Under the pieces are notes generated by a model that saw only the letters and a list, made by a program, of their open reading frames with translations, was not told the DNA's origin and did not search any database. Both the position numbers and the translations under genes were made by a program. A stretch of 64,000 nt of DNA from a bacterium (lineage in GTDB: Bacteria > UBP15 > UBA6099): assembly GCA_029564595.1 (NCBI GenBank), contig JAKQPS010000113.1:248001-312000 (forward strand), given 5' to 3'. Positions 16,822 to 26,241 of this stretch are shown here, in pieces. Numbering within the stretch: position 1 is the stretch's first letter; each line of letters starts with the position of its first letter.

Positions 16822-16980
16822 ATGGCTTCAATTAATCTTGAGCTTCCTAAAACCGCGCTAGTTGCTTTAAGGTTGCATGAATGTCAATTGCACGAACATT
16901 TTACCAGAAAAGTCTCGCAAAATGTCGAATTGCAGAAGAACACGATTACTCAAGAAGCTGTTTCTAGACTACATTGGTAA
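16822..16980 (+). CDS. Possible small protein, antitoxin-like N-terminus (doubtful)
   Basis: 52 codons from ATG 16822 without a clear ribosome-binding site. MASINLELPKTALVALRL resembles the opening of UPF0175-type antitoxins, and the rest could be a diverged or broken remnant, since the family's usual C-terminal half is missing. No toxin partner is visible. It may simply be chance. Confidence 0.25.
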   Translation: MASINLELPKTALVALRLHECQLHEHFTRKVSQNVELQKNTITQEAVSRLHW

Positions 16981-17253
16981 AAACGTGGGCTGTTCGATGT
17001 TATTAATAAAAGAAATAAAGGATAGGAAGTAGTGAGGAAATAATGATATTCGTTGAACAGAATTTCGAGGCACATCAATAATCAAGCTTTTATCAATAAG
17101 AATTTTTTAGATATTCTGACAGCATTGCGCTTAATGCCATCGATATTTTAAGATTAATAACGATATTTGACTAAATATTTATATATTGAAAATTATTTCA
17201 TTGTAAGCATTGGAAATTGCTGATTTATAAGAATCATATCAAATATCGAGAGC
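16981..17253. other. AT-rich intergenic stretch before groESL
   Basis: About 270 bases clearly richer in A and T than the flanking genes. No gene, tRNA or convincing repeat was seen; it ends at the groESL promoter. Confidence 0.5.
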
Positions 17254-17281
17254 TTGACTTTTTTTTGAATTGATATAGAAT
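17254..17281 (+). promoter_or_regulatory. Sigma-70-type promoter of groESL
   Basis: TTGACT (17254-17259) and TAGAAT (17276-17281) are separated by 16 bases. Transcription would begin inside the adjoining CIRCE element, the normal arrangement for HrcA repression. Confidence 0.75.
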
Positions 17282-17282
17282 A

Positions 17283-17309
17283 TTAGCGCTTGCACAGATA
17301 GAGTGCTAA
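17283..17309 (+). promoter_or_regulatory. CIRCE operator (HrcA-binding) of groESL
   Basis: TTAGCGCTT, 9 bases, GAGTGCTAA. The right half-site is perfect; the left has two changes from the consensus TTAGCACTC. HrcA binding here would repress groESL until heat or misfolded protein titrates GroEL. No hrcA gene lies in the window. Confidence 0.9.
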
Positions 17310-17351
17310 ATAAATTGACGCTCAGTGGCAGCGGAAAGGAGGAAGAAGAAT

Positions 17352-17648
17352 ATGAGAATAGAGCCATTGGGAGATCGCGTGGTTCTGAAGCGCCTCGATG
17401 TGACCGAGGAGAAGACAGCAGGAGGGATCGTGCTGCCTGACACGGCGAAGGAGAAACCGCAAGAGGCGGAAGTGGTGGCAGTCGGACCGGGAAAGCGGGA
17501 TGAGGACGGGAAGAGAATAGCCCTCGACCTGAAAGTCGGAGACGTCGTCATCATGCAAAAATGGGGCGGCACCGAATTCAAGCTTGACGGCAAGGAATAC
17601 ATCATCGTCAGCGAAGACGACGTTCTGGCAAAAGTAAAGAAAAAATAA
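17352..17648 (+). CDS. groES: Co-chaperonin GroES
   Basis: 98 residues, normal length, from ATG 17352 behind AAAGGAGG; an upstream in-frame start at 17325 would overlap that site. [16 protein letters not shown], the mobile loop [19 protein letters not shown] and the C-terminal [13 protein letters not shown] are canonical. Seven subunits cap the GroEL ring. First gene of the groES-groEL operon under a CIRCE-controlled promoter; groEL begins 26 bases later. Confidence 0.98.
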   Translation: MRIEPLGDRVVLKRLDVTEEKTAGGIVLPDTAKEKPQEAEVVAVGPGKRDEDGKRIALDLKVGDVVIMQKWGGTEFKLDGKEYIIVSEDDVLAKVKKK

Positions 17649-17668
17649 CCGCTAGCAAAGGAGCGTGA

Positions 17669-19300
<1,632 letters not shown>

Positions 19301-19329
19301 TCCGTTCCGGCAGTAAATAGTTCTCACGA

Positions 19330-19363
19330 AGAGCCTCTCCTTGCAGGGAGGCTCTTTTTTTTT
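19330..19363 (+). terminator. Rho-independent terminator of groESL
   Basis: Stem AGAGCCTC/GAGGCT region with loop TTGCA, followed by a run of nine T (from about 19354). It lies 30 bases beyond the groEL stop. Confidence 0.9.
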
Positions 19364-19426
19364 GCCGTGATGCGGTGTTTTCCTTCGGTCGCCGATATCA
19401 GCGGGATGCGGCTCCTTGAACCGATA

Positions 19427-19457
19427 TTGATTTATAAGTCGCACGTTGTCATATAAT
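19427..19457 (+). promoter_or_regulatory. Possible promoter for the MASE3 kinase gene
   Basis: A perfect TATAAT (19452-19457) with TTGATT 19 bases upstream (19427-19432). The long spacer weakens the call. Transcription from here would leave the kinase start at 19513 with a leader of about 50 bases and disfavours the ATG at 19462. Confidence 0.4.
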
Positions 19458-19512
19458 ATCCATGTTCGCGCAGGCGCGAGGATGCAGGCGCGAGAATCGA
19501 GAAGGATATCTG

Positions 19513-21432
19513 ATGAGCGGCGAAGTCAAAAAAAGAATCTCGTTCGGCAAGATTGAGTTGGGGGCTTTGGCTGCCGTTTTCGCCTTGCTCGCGTTTTTTT
19601 ATCCTAGAAATTTTCTGCTATTTCATTGCCTTGCCGAGATTTTTTCCATCGTCGTGGCGTGCATGATTTTTGTCATAGGATGGAACTCAAGGAAGTTCCA
19701 CTCGAATGGTTATTTCCTCTTTATTGGCATGGCGTTTCTATTTGTGGGCGTCGTCGATTTTTTGCACACTGTTTCATACAAGGGAATGAATGTGTTTGCG
19801 GGGACAAGTTCCGACCTTGCGACGCAGTTATGGATTGTTGCAAGATATTTTTACGCGGTCTCTATGCTCGCCGCGCCGTTGTTTCTGACAAAAAAGTTCA
19901 GGCTGGAGATCGCCCTGCCCTTGTACGCTGGAATAACGGGAATTGTTCTTCTTTCTATCTTCAGTTGGAGAGTTTTCCCCGTCTGCTTCGTTGACGGAGC
20001 CGGATTAACCGCTTTCAAAGTCGCGAGCGAGTATGCGATATGCGCGATTCTCGCGGCGGCGATTCTGTTTCTTAAATCGAAGAAAGAAAATTTCGAGCCG
20101 GGAGTATTCAGGCTGCTTGCGGCGTCGATGGCGGTTTCCATCGTTTCAGAGTTGGCGTTCACGCTGTATATAGATGTTTATGGAGCTTTGAACGCTGCGG
20201 GGCATCTGCTCAAGATTCTTTCTTTCTATATTTTTTATAAAGCTGTCGTGGTAGTAGGTTTGCAACGGCCGCGCGAACTGCTCTTCAGGAATCTGAGCGA
20301 GAGCGAAAAGAGGTTGAGGAAAAGCGAGAAGAAATACCGCGATCTGGTGGAAGGGATAAATGAGGGAGTGTGGGCGATAGACGAGAATGCGAACACAGTT
20401 TTCGTTAACCGCGCGATGGCTGAAATGCTTGGTTGTTCGCCAGAAGAAATGATGGGAAGACATTTGTTTTCATTCATTGACGAGAGGGATGTCGAGAAGG
20501 CGAGAACCGATCTTGAGAATAGGAAAGCGGGGCTAAGCGAAAAACACGAGTTTGAGTTCATCCGGAAGGACGGCTCAAGGCTGATTGCCCATGTGACTGC
20601 GGCTCCGGCGATGGATGACGCTGGAAATTACAGAGGAGCCGTAGCCGCGGTGATGGACATCTCGGAGAAAAAACGCATTGAGCGCGATTTGTTGCAAGCG
20701 AAGGAAATCGCGGAAACCGCCAGCAAGTCGAAAAGCGAATTTCTAGCGAACATGAGCCACGAGCTTCGAACCCCTCTTAACGCGATAATCGGTTTTTCTG
20801 AGTTCATGCTGAAGGCGGACTCGGAAGGCTTGAGCAAGAATCACGTTGAATACTTGGAGAGGATATATTCCGCCGGGCAACATCTTCTTTCGCTGATTAA
20901 CGACATACTCGATTTGTCGCGCATCGAGGCGGGTAAAATGGAGTTGTTCGCGGAAAGCATAGACCTTCCGGGAACGCTCGGATATTGCATGACGATGTTC
21001 AGGGAGAAGGCAAGCAATCATCGCATCAAGATGAGCCTCGCGACGGAGGAGGCTCCTGAAATCATCCGCGCCGACCTGCGAAAGTTCAAACAGATAGTCA
21101 TCAATCTTCTATCTAACGCGTTGAAGTTCACTCCCGACGGAGGCGAAGTTCAGGTGGCGGCCTATACGAAAAGCGGTTCGGTTTTGATATCCGTGAGAGA
21201 CAGCGGAATCGGTTTCAAACCGGAAGACATGGAAAGGATATTCGCTCCTTTCGAGAGAGCCGGAGAGAACGCAAACAAGAATATTGAAGGAACCGGACTG
21301 GGGTTGTCGATGGTGAAGAGGCTTGTGGAGTTGCACGGCGGCAGAGTATGGGCGGAGAGCGCTCCCGGAGAGGGCAGCGTTTTTTATTTCACTTTGCCTA
21401 TCGAACAGCGCCACCCGGCGGGCAACTCATGA
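19513..21432 (+). CDS. Membrane sensor histidine kinase with MASE3-like and PAS domains
   Basis: 639 residues from ATG 19513 (AGAAGGATATCTG upstream). Residues about 13-245 form seven or more membrane spans of the MASE3 sensory type (FLLFHCLAEIFSIVVACMIF, DFLHTVSYKGM). A PAS domain follows (about 275-395; WAIDENANTVFVNRAMAEML, HVTAAPAMDDAG). HisKA contains the phosphorylated His416 (SHELRTPLNAIIGFSE); the ATPase has NLLSNALKFTPDGG and GTGLGLSMVKRLVELHGG. It autophosphorylates in response to an unknown membrane or PAS-bound signal. The stop overlaps the ATG of the lone receiver (ATGA), and an NtrC-type regulator follows, so the three probably form one signalling unit. Confidence 0.93.
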   Translation: MSGEVKKRISFGKIELGALAAVFALLAFFYPRNFLLFHCLAEIFSIVVACMIFVIGWNSRKFHSNGYFLFIGMAFLFVGVVDFLHTVSYKGMNVFAGTSSDLATQLWIVARYFYAVSMLAAPLFLTKKFRLEIALPLYAGITGIVLLSIFSWRVFPVCFVDGAGLTAFKVASEYAICAILAAAILFLKSKKENFEPGVFRLLAASMAVSIVSELAFTLYIDVYGALNAAGHLLKILSFYIFYKAVVVVGLQRPRELLFRNLSESEKRLRKSEKKYRDLVEGINEGVWAIDENANTVFVNRAMAEMLGCSPEEMMGRHLFSFIDERDVEKARTDLENRKAGLSEKHEFEFIRKDGSRLIAHVTAAPAMDDAGNYRGAVAAVMDISEKKRIERDLLQAKEIAETASKSKSEFLANMSHELRTPLNAIIGFSEFMLKADSEGLSKNHVEYLERIYSAGQHLLSLINDILDLSRIEAGKMELFAESIDLPGTLGYCMTMFREKASNHRIKMSLATEEAPEIIRADLRKFKQIVINLLSNALKFTPDGGEVQVAAYTKSGSVLISVRDSGIGFKPEDMERIFAPFERAGENANKNIEGTGLGLSMVKRLVELHGGRVWAESAPGEGSVFYFTLPIEQRHPAGNS

Positions 21433-21794
21433 AGAAAAAAGCGCTAATAGTGGACGACAACGAGGCGAACCTGATTCTCGCGCGCGACATATTGAGGCTT
21501 GTCGGATTTGACACTCTCGAAGCAAAGGACGCTGAGTCAGGAATTGAAACGGCGGCAAGGGAGATGCCTGATTTCATACTTATGGACATAAGGCTTCCCG
21601 GAATGAGCGGATTGGAAGCTACCGCGATATTGAAATCCAGACCCGAAACTGCCGCTATCCCCGTGGTGGCGATATCGGCGTCGGTTTTCGGAGAGGATCG
21701 TCAGAAGGCTGTATCGGCGGGGTGCGAAGGTTTTTTAGAGAAGCCTTTCAAGTTCGAGGAATTTAAAGCGATAGCAAGCAAATTTTTAGATTGA
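21429..21794 (+). CDS. Single-domain response regulator (receiver only)
   Basis: 121 residues, start ATG 21429 overlapping the kinase stop by four bases, a sign of translational coupling. It is a CheY-like receiver: acidic pair DD in LIVDDNEAN, phospho-acceptor D53 in FILMDIRLPG, and K in FLEKPFK. No output domain. In kinase pairs of this type the receiver acts as a phosphate sink or relay, or binds a partner protein. It likely receives phosphate from the MASE3 kinase encoded just upstream. Confidence 0.93.
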   Translation: MKKKALIVDDNEANLILARDILRLVGFDTLEAKDAESGIETAAREMPDFILMDIRLPGMSGLEATAILKSRPETAAIPVVAISASVFGEDRQKAVSAGCEGFLEKPFKFEEFKAIASKFLD

Positions 21795-21858
21795 ACGCGG
21801 CACAAGTCAATAATCGCAGCCCCGTTTTCCGTTCGAGGGCGTGTCTGTCGGAGTCAAA

Positions 21859-21869
21859 TGATATATAAT
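21859..21869 (+). promoter_or_regulatory. Possible extended -10 promoter for the NtrC-type regulator
   Basis: TGATATATAAT lies about 40 bases upstream of the start at 21911, with a TATAAT at 21864-21869. No good -35 element was found. Confidence 0.3.
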
Positions 21870-21910
21870 GGACGCGTTCGGCAAAAGATATAGGCGGATA
21901 TTTGAACAAG

Positions 21911-23263
21911 ATGGATAAGGTTTTAATCATAGACGACGACCCTTCGGCTTTGAGGCTGATTGAGGTGTATCTCAAGAAGTGGGGATACCGCGTCTCTGAA
22001 ATGTCAGACGGAAACGAAGCGACGCCGGAAGCCGTGGCCGCGATAGCTCCCGACGTGATTCTCCTAGACATGATGCTGCCGGGGAAATCCGGCGAAGAGG
22101 TGCTCGGCGAGTTGCGGCCGGTTTTTCCTGACACTCCGATAATAATGATAACCTCATTCGGCTCCATCGAGACGGCGGTGAGGACGATGAAAGTTGGCGC
22201 GTATGATTTCATGACTAAGCCTATCGACCCGACGCGCCTTGAAATAATGGTGGGGAACGCGGCGAAAGCGTCGAGGATGGCGAGAAAACTGATGGAGTTC
22301 GACGCGGCGCACGCGGCCAGAAGCAGGCACGGCGATATTATCGGCTCCAGCGACGCGATGCAGAAGATATACGAGATGATAGACGCGCTTGCGGACAGCG
22401 ACGCTCCGGCTCTGATAACGGGCGAAACAGGAACGGGCAAGGAGATGGTGGCGTGCGCGATACATGAGAAGAGCGCGCGGGCGGAAAAGATGTTCGTGCC
22501 GGTGAACTGCGGCGCTCTTCCTGAAGGGATAATCGAGAGCGAATTGTTCGGTCACGTTAGAGGCGCTTTCACAGGGGCGGTGAGAGACAAGAAGGGGCGT
22601 TTCGAAATGGCGAACGGCGGGACGATTTTTCTCGACGAAGTGGGCGACCTGCCGACCGCCACTCAGGTGAAGCTTCTCAGGGTTCTTCAAGAGGGGACTT
22701 TCGAGAAAGTAGGCGGCGAGGAGACGGTGAAGTGCGACGCCAGAGTGATAAGCGCCACCAATAGGGACCTGAAAAGCATGATGGCGCAGGGCAAGTTCCG
22801 GGAAGACCTTTTTTATAGGATATGCGTGGCCCCTCTTGAGATGCCGCCATTGCGAGAGCGCCGTACTGACATTCCGAAGCTGGCTGAACATTTCCTTATA
22901 TTGCTGTCAGGCAACAGGGCTGCCGTCGCAAAGCTGTCGAAGGCGGCGATGGACGCGCTCCTCGATTACGAATGGCCGGGCAATGTCAGGCAGTTCAGGA
23001 ACGCGCTTGAGTTCGCTCTTCTGAAATGCAGGGATGAGAACGTGATAGAGCCGAGACACCTTCCACCTGAAATATGTCAAAGCCGTAACGCTGGCGAAAA
23101 ACTCAAGCCCGGCAGAAAACCCTCGCTCAATGAGATTGAGGCGAGAGACGCTCTAAGACGCGCGGGAGGAAACAAAGCAAAAGCCGCCCGGATGTTGCGC
23201 GTAGGCCGCGCCACTCTTTACAGATTCCTCAGAGACAACAACATGGATCCCGATTCCTTCTGA
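21911..23263 (+). CDS. NtrC-family sigma-54-dependent response regulator
   Basis: 450 residues from ATG 21911; an in-frame TTG at 21902 is an alternative and ribosome-binding evidence (AGGCGG) does not decide. Receiver at 1-120 with phospho-acceptor D53 (ILLDMMLPG) and K in MTKPID. The AAA+ domain has GETGTGKE, GAFTGA (canonical sigma-54 loop), GGTIFLDEVGD and arginine-finger region FREDLFYRICV. A Fis-type HTH ends the protein (AGGNKAKAARMLRVGRATLYRFL). Phosphorylation, probably from the upstream MASE3 kinase, would allow activation of sigma-54 promoters. It is one of two sigma-54 activators here; no strong -24/-12 promoter was recognised nearby. Confidence 0.93.
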   Translation: MDKVLIIDDDPSALRLIEVYLKKWGYRVSEMSDGNEATPEAVAAIAPDVILLDMMLPGKSGEEVLGELRPVFPDTPIIMITSFGSIETAVRTMKVGAYDFMTKPIDPTRLEIMVGNAAKASRMARKLMEFDAAHAARSRHGDIIGSSDAMQKIYEMIDALADSDAPALITGETGTGKEMVACAIHEKSARAEKMFVPVNCGALPEGIIESELFGHVRGAFTGAVRDKKGRFEMANGGTIFLDEVGDLPTATQVKLLRVLQEGTFEKVGGEETVKCDARVISATNRDLKSMMAQGKFREDLFYRICVAPLEMPPLRERRTDIPKLAEHFLILLSGNRAAVAKLSKAAMDALLDYEWPGNVRQFRNALEFALLKCRDENVIEPRHLPPEICQSRNAGEKLKPGRKPSLNEIEARDALRRAGGNKAKAARMLRVGRATLYRFLRDNNMDPDSF

Positions 23264-23430
23264 ATATTTTTCACCGCGAACGGTATTTGACAATTCGTTA
23301 ATCTACAGAGTTTTTAAATTTCCTCTAAGACAGCGTTATTCATCAAAAACAATATGGAATATTCGTGCTGAATGACGTTGATAAGAAGAATTAAATCAAA
23401 GCGCCCACTAACTATTTGGCAAAAAGCATA

Positions 23431-23456
23431 ATGCGCAAAGTGAAAAGTTTTGCGCA
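23431..23456 (-). terminator. Probable terminator of the cysteine-type FDH operon
   Basis: A 9-bp stem (ATGCGCAAA/TTTGCGCAT) with an 8-base loop; on the minus strand it is followed by TTATGCTTTTTG. It lies about 55 bases beyond the fdhA stop, in the convergent interval 23264-23511, which holds nothing else. Confidence 0.6.
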
Positions 23457-23511
23457 TGGCGCGCTTGGCAGCGGGTAGAATCATCTAATAACATGTATAA
23501 CTGTAACAGCT

Positions 23512-26226
23512 TCAATACTTGAGCATTTTCGCTGATTCGGAGCGGGGCGAAACGCGCGCGGCGCACACCTTGAGTTCGGGTATCTTGGCTATCGGATCGA
23601 GCGCGGAGTTTGTGAGCGCGTTGGCCGCCGCCTCGGCGAAATGGAAAGGTATGAAGATAGAGCCTGCGGGAACCGCGTCCGAAATGGCCGCCGCGATGCT
23701 TATCGCGCCTCGTCTTGATGTCACGTCGCAAAATTGTCCATCGGCGATACTAAGGTTTTCGGCGTCTGCGGGATTAATCTGGAAAAAAGCCTGCGGCACA
23801 TGCTCGTCGAGGGGCCGGGAGCGCCGGGTCATCGTCCCGGTGTGATAGTGATAAAGTATGCGTCCTGTGATGAGAGTCATCGGGTAATCGGCGTCGGGAA
23901 CCTCGTCGGGGCCGGAGAATTCGACCGACGCAAACTTGCCTTTTCCGCGAGTGAACGCGCCTGTGTGAAGTATGGGAGTTCCGGGATGCGACTTAGACGG
24001 ACAAGGCCAATGCACGGCCTCTCTATCGATGCGCTCATAGTCCACCCCGCCGTAGCTGGGCGTAAGAGACGCTATCTCCTCCATTATCCGCTCCGGGCTT
24101 TCATAGTCCATTCTATAGCCGAACCGCATCGCCAACTCGCCGATGATGCGCCAGTCCTGTTTGCTATCGCCGGGAGCCGCCACCGCCGCTCTTACTCGTT
24201 GAACGCGCCGCTCCGTGTTGGTGAAAGTTCCATCCTTCTCGGCAAAGCAGACGGCTGGAAGAACAACGTCCGCCAGTTTTGCGGTCTCTGTGAGAAATAT
24301 GTCCTGAACGATAAGCAAGTCCAATTTTTCCAAAGCTTTGCGCACATGGCCGGTGTCGGGGTCGGACACCATCGGGTTTTCGCCCATGATGTACATCGCT
24401 TTAATATCGCCTTTTATTGCGGCGCGCATCATTTCTGTGGCGGTCAGCCCGGCGGATTCAGGAAGTTCCGCTTTCCATGCGGCGGAGAACTTTTTCCTCG
24501 CGTCGGGATTGGAAACCTGCTGATATCCGGAAAAGACGTTGGGCAGAGCGCCCATGTCGCAGCTTCCCTGCACGTTGTTCTGGCCTCTGAGAGGATTGAC
24601 GCCTGTTCCGGGCTTGCCGATGTTGCCGGTCAGCATCGCAAGATTCGCGACGGACATGACGTTGTTCGTGCCGGAAGTGTGCTGCGTTATGCCCATTGAG
24701 TAAAGGATGGCGGCTTTTTCGGCTGTGGCGTAAACGCGAGCCGCGGCGCGCAGGTCGCCCGCCGGGATGCCAGTGATATTTTCCACATATTCCGGCGTGT
24801 ATTTCTTGACCGCCGCTTTCATTTCTTCAAAGCCTTCGGTGCGGGTCTCGATAAACGAGGCGTCCTGCAGCCCCTCGCTGATGATTACGTTGATGAATCC
24901 GTTTATCCAAGCGACATCCGAGCCGGATTTCTGGCGCAGGTGGATTTCCGCGATATCGCAAAGCTGGATGCGGCGAGGTTCTATGACAATAATCTTCGCG
25001 CCGCGCCTTGCCGCCTTTTTCACTTGAAGCGCGATTATCGGGTGCGTCTCGGTGGTGTTCGACCCGGTTATGAGTATGACGTCCGCCTGCGAGATGTCCG
25101 CGATGGTGTTGGTCATGGCTCCGCTGCCGAAGGATATCGCCAGCCCCGCGACTGTTGACGCGTGGCAGAGTCTCGCGCAGTGGTCCACATTGTTAGTGCC
25201 TATGACGGCGCGCATGAACTTCTGGAAAACATAGTTCTCTTCGTTCGTGCATCTTGCGGAAGCAAGCCCGGCTATCGAATCCGCGCCGCTCTCTCCTTGA
25301 ATGTCGCACAATCTTCTCGCCGCGAAATCCAAAGCCTTCTTCCATGTCGCTGGTTTCAATTCGCCGTCTTCTCTGACTAGAGGAACTGTCAAACGTTCGG
25401 GGCTATGGATGAAGCCGTAACCGAATCTTCCTTTCGAACATAGAGCGACGCCGTTCACGGGCGCGGAGGGATTGGATGTGACTTTCACAACTTTGCCGTC
25501 TTTGACGTTCAGGTCCAACTGGCAGCCGCAACCGCAATATGGGCAGGTGGTGGTTACTTTGTTGAGTTCCCACTCCCGCGCGACGCCCGCCGCGTCTCTT
25601 TCTCTCAAGGCCCCGGTAGGGCACGCCGCGACGCAGTTTCCGCAGAAGACGCATCCGGAATCCTTCATGTTTCTGTTCAATGGCGTTGAAATCATTGTAG
25701 CGAAGCCGCGATGGGCGAAATCGATTATGAAATCGCCTTGAATCTCCGCGCACGCGTTCACGCACCGTCCGCACAGGATGCATTTATTGTAGTCTCTCAC
25801 ATAGAACGGGTTGTCTCGGTGTTCGGGATAGTTGTAAATCGCGCCGCCTTTGAACCGCGTGTCCGAAACGCCGTATTCGTAGCAGTATTTCTGAAGCAGA
25901 CATTTGCCTGCCATATCGCAGGTCATACAGTCTTTGGGGTGAGCGGAAAGAAGCAGTTCAAGAACCATTTTTCTGGCTCGGACGACCCGCTCGGTTCCCG
26001 TCGAGACTTTCATGTCGGGGGAGACTTTGACCGCGCATGACGGCATAAGGGCGCGCTGGCCCTCAACCTCGACCACGCACAGCCTGCATGCGCCTGTCGG
26101 TTGAAGATATTCCGCGTGGCAAAGATGGGGAATGTCCACGCCGTTCGCTTGCGCGGCTTCGAGGATAGTCATGCCATCCCTTGCCGCCGCTTCCCGTCCA
26201 TCTATGAAGAAATTGATTTCATTCAT
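23512..26226 (-). CDS. Formate dehydrogenase catalytic subunit, cysteine type
   Basis: 904 residues; ATG 26226 behind GGAGGCAAAGGG. It interconverts formate and CO2 at a Mo/W bis-pyranopterin centre. Order: [2Fe-2S] domain (CHAEYLQPTGACRLC...SC), NuoG-like His/Cys cluster (HPKDCMTCDMAGKC), two [4Fe-4S] (CILCGRCVNAC, CVFCGNCVAACP), the cofactor-side [4Fe-4S] (CPYCGCGCQ...CSKGR), then the catalytic domain. The metal ligand is C354 in DHCARLCHAS, where the paralogue at 30914-33640 has selenocysteine. Last gene of an operon with NuoE- and NuoF-like subunits, giving a soluble NAD-linked, possibly electron-bifurcating, formate dehydrogenase. Confidence 0.92.
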   Translation of the reverse strand: MNEINFFIDGREAAARDGMTILEAAQANGVDIPHLCHAEYLQPTGACRLCVVEVEGQRALMPSCAVKVSPDMKVSTGTERVVRARKMVLELLLSAHPKDCMTCDMAGKCLLQKYCYEYGVSDTRFKGGAIYNYPEHRDNPFYVRDYNKCILCGRCVNACAEIQGDFIIDFAHRGFATMISTPLNRNMKDSGCVFCGNCVAACPTGALRERDAAGVAREWELNKVTTTCPYCGCGCQLDLNVKDGKVVKVTSNPSAPVNGVALCSKGRFGYGFIHSPERLTVPLVREDGELKPATWKKALDFAARRLCDIQGESGADSIAGLASARCTNEENYVFQKFMRAVIGTNNVDHCARLCHASTVAGLAISFGSGAMTNTIADISQADVILITGSNTTETHPIIALQVKKAARRGAKIIVIEPRRIQLCDIAEIHLRQKSGSDVAWINGFINVIISEGLQDASFIETRTEGFEEMKAAVKKYTPEYVENITGIPAGDLRAAARVYATAEKAAILYSMGITQHTSGTNNVMSVANLAMLTGNIGKPGTGVNPLRGQNNVQGSCDMGALPNVFSGYQQVSNPDARKKFSAAWKAELPESAGLTATEMMRAAIKGDIKAMYIMGENPMVSDPDTGHVRKALEKLDLLIVQDIFLTETAKLADVVLPAVCFAEKDGTFTNTERRVQRVRAAVAAPGDSKQDWRIIGELAMRFGYRMDYESPERIMEEIASLTPSYGGVDYERIDREAVHWPCPSKSHPGTPILHTGAFTRGKGKFASVEFSGPDEVPDADYPMTLITGRILYHYHTGTMTRRSRPLDEHVPQAFFQINPADAENLSIADGQFCDVTSRRGAISIAAAISDAVPAGSIFIPFHFAEAAANALTNSALDPIAKIPELKVCAARVSPRSESAKMLKY

Positions 26227-26241
26227 CCCTTTGCCTCCGCT

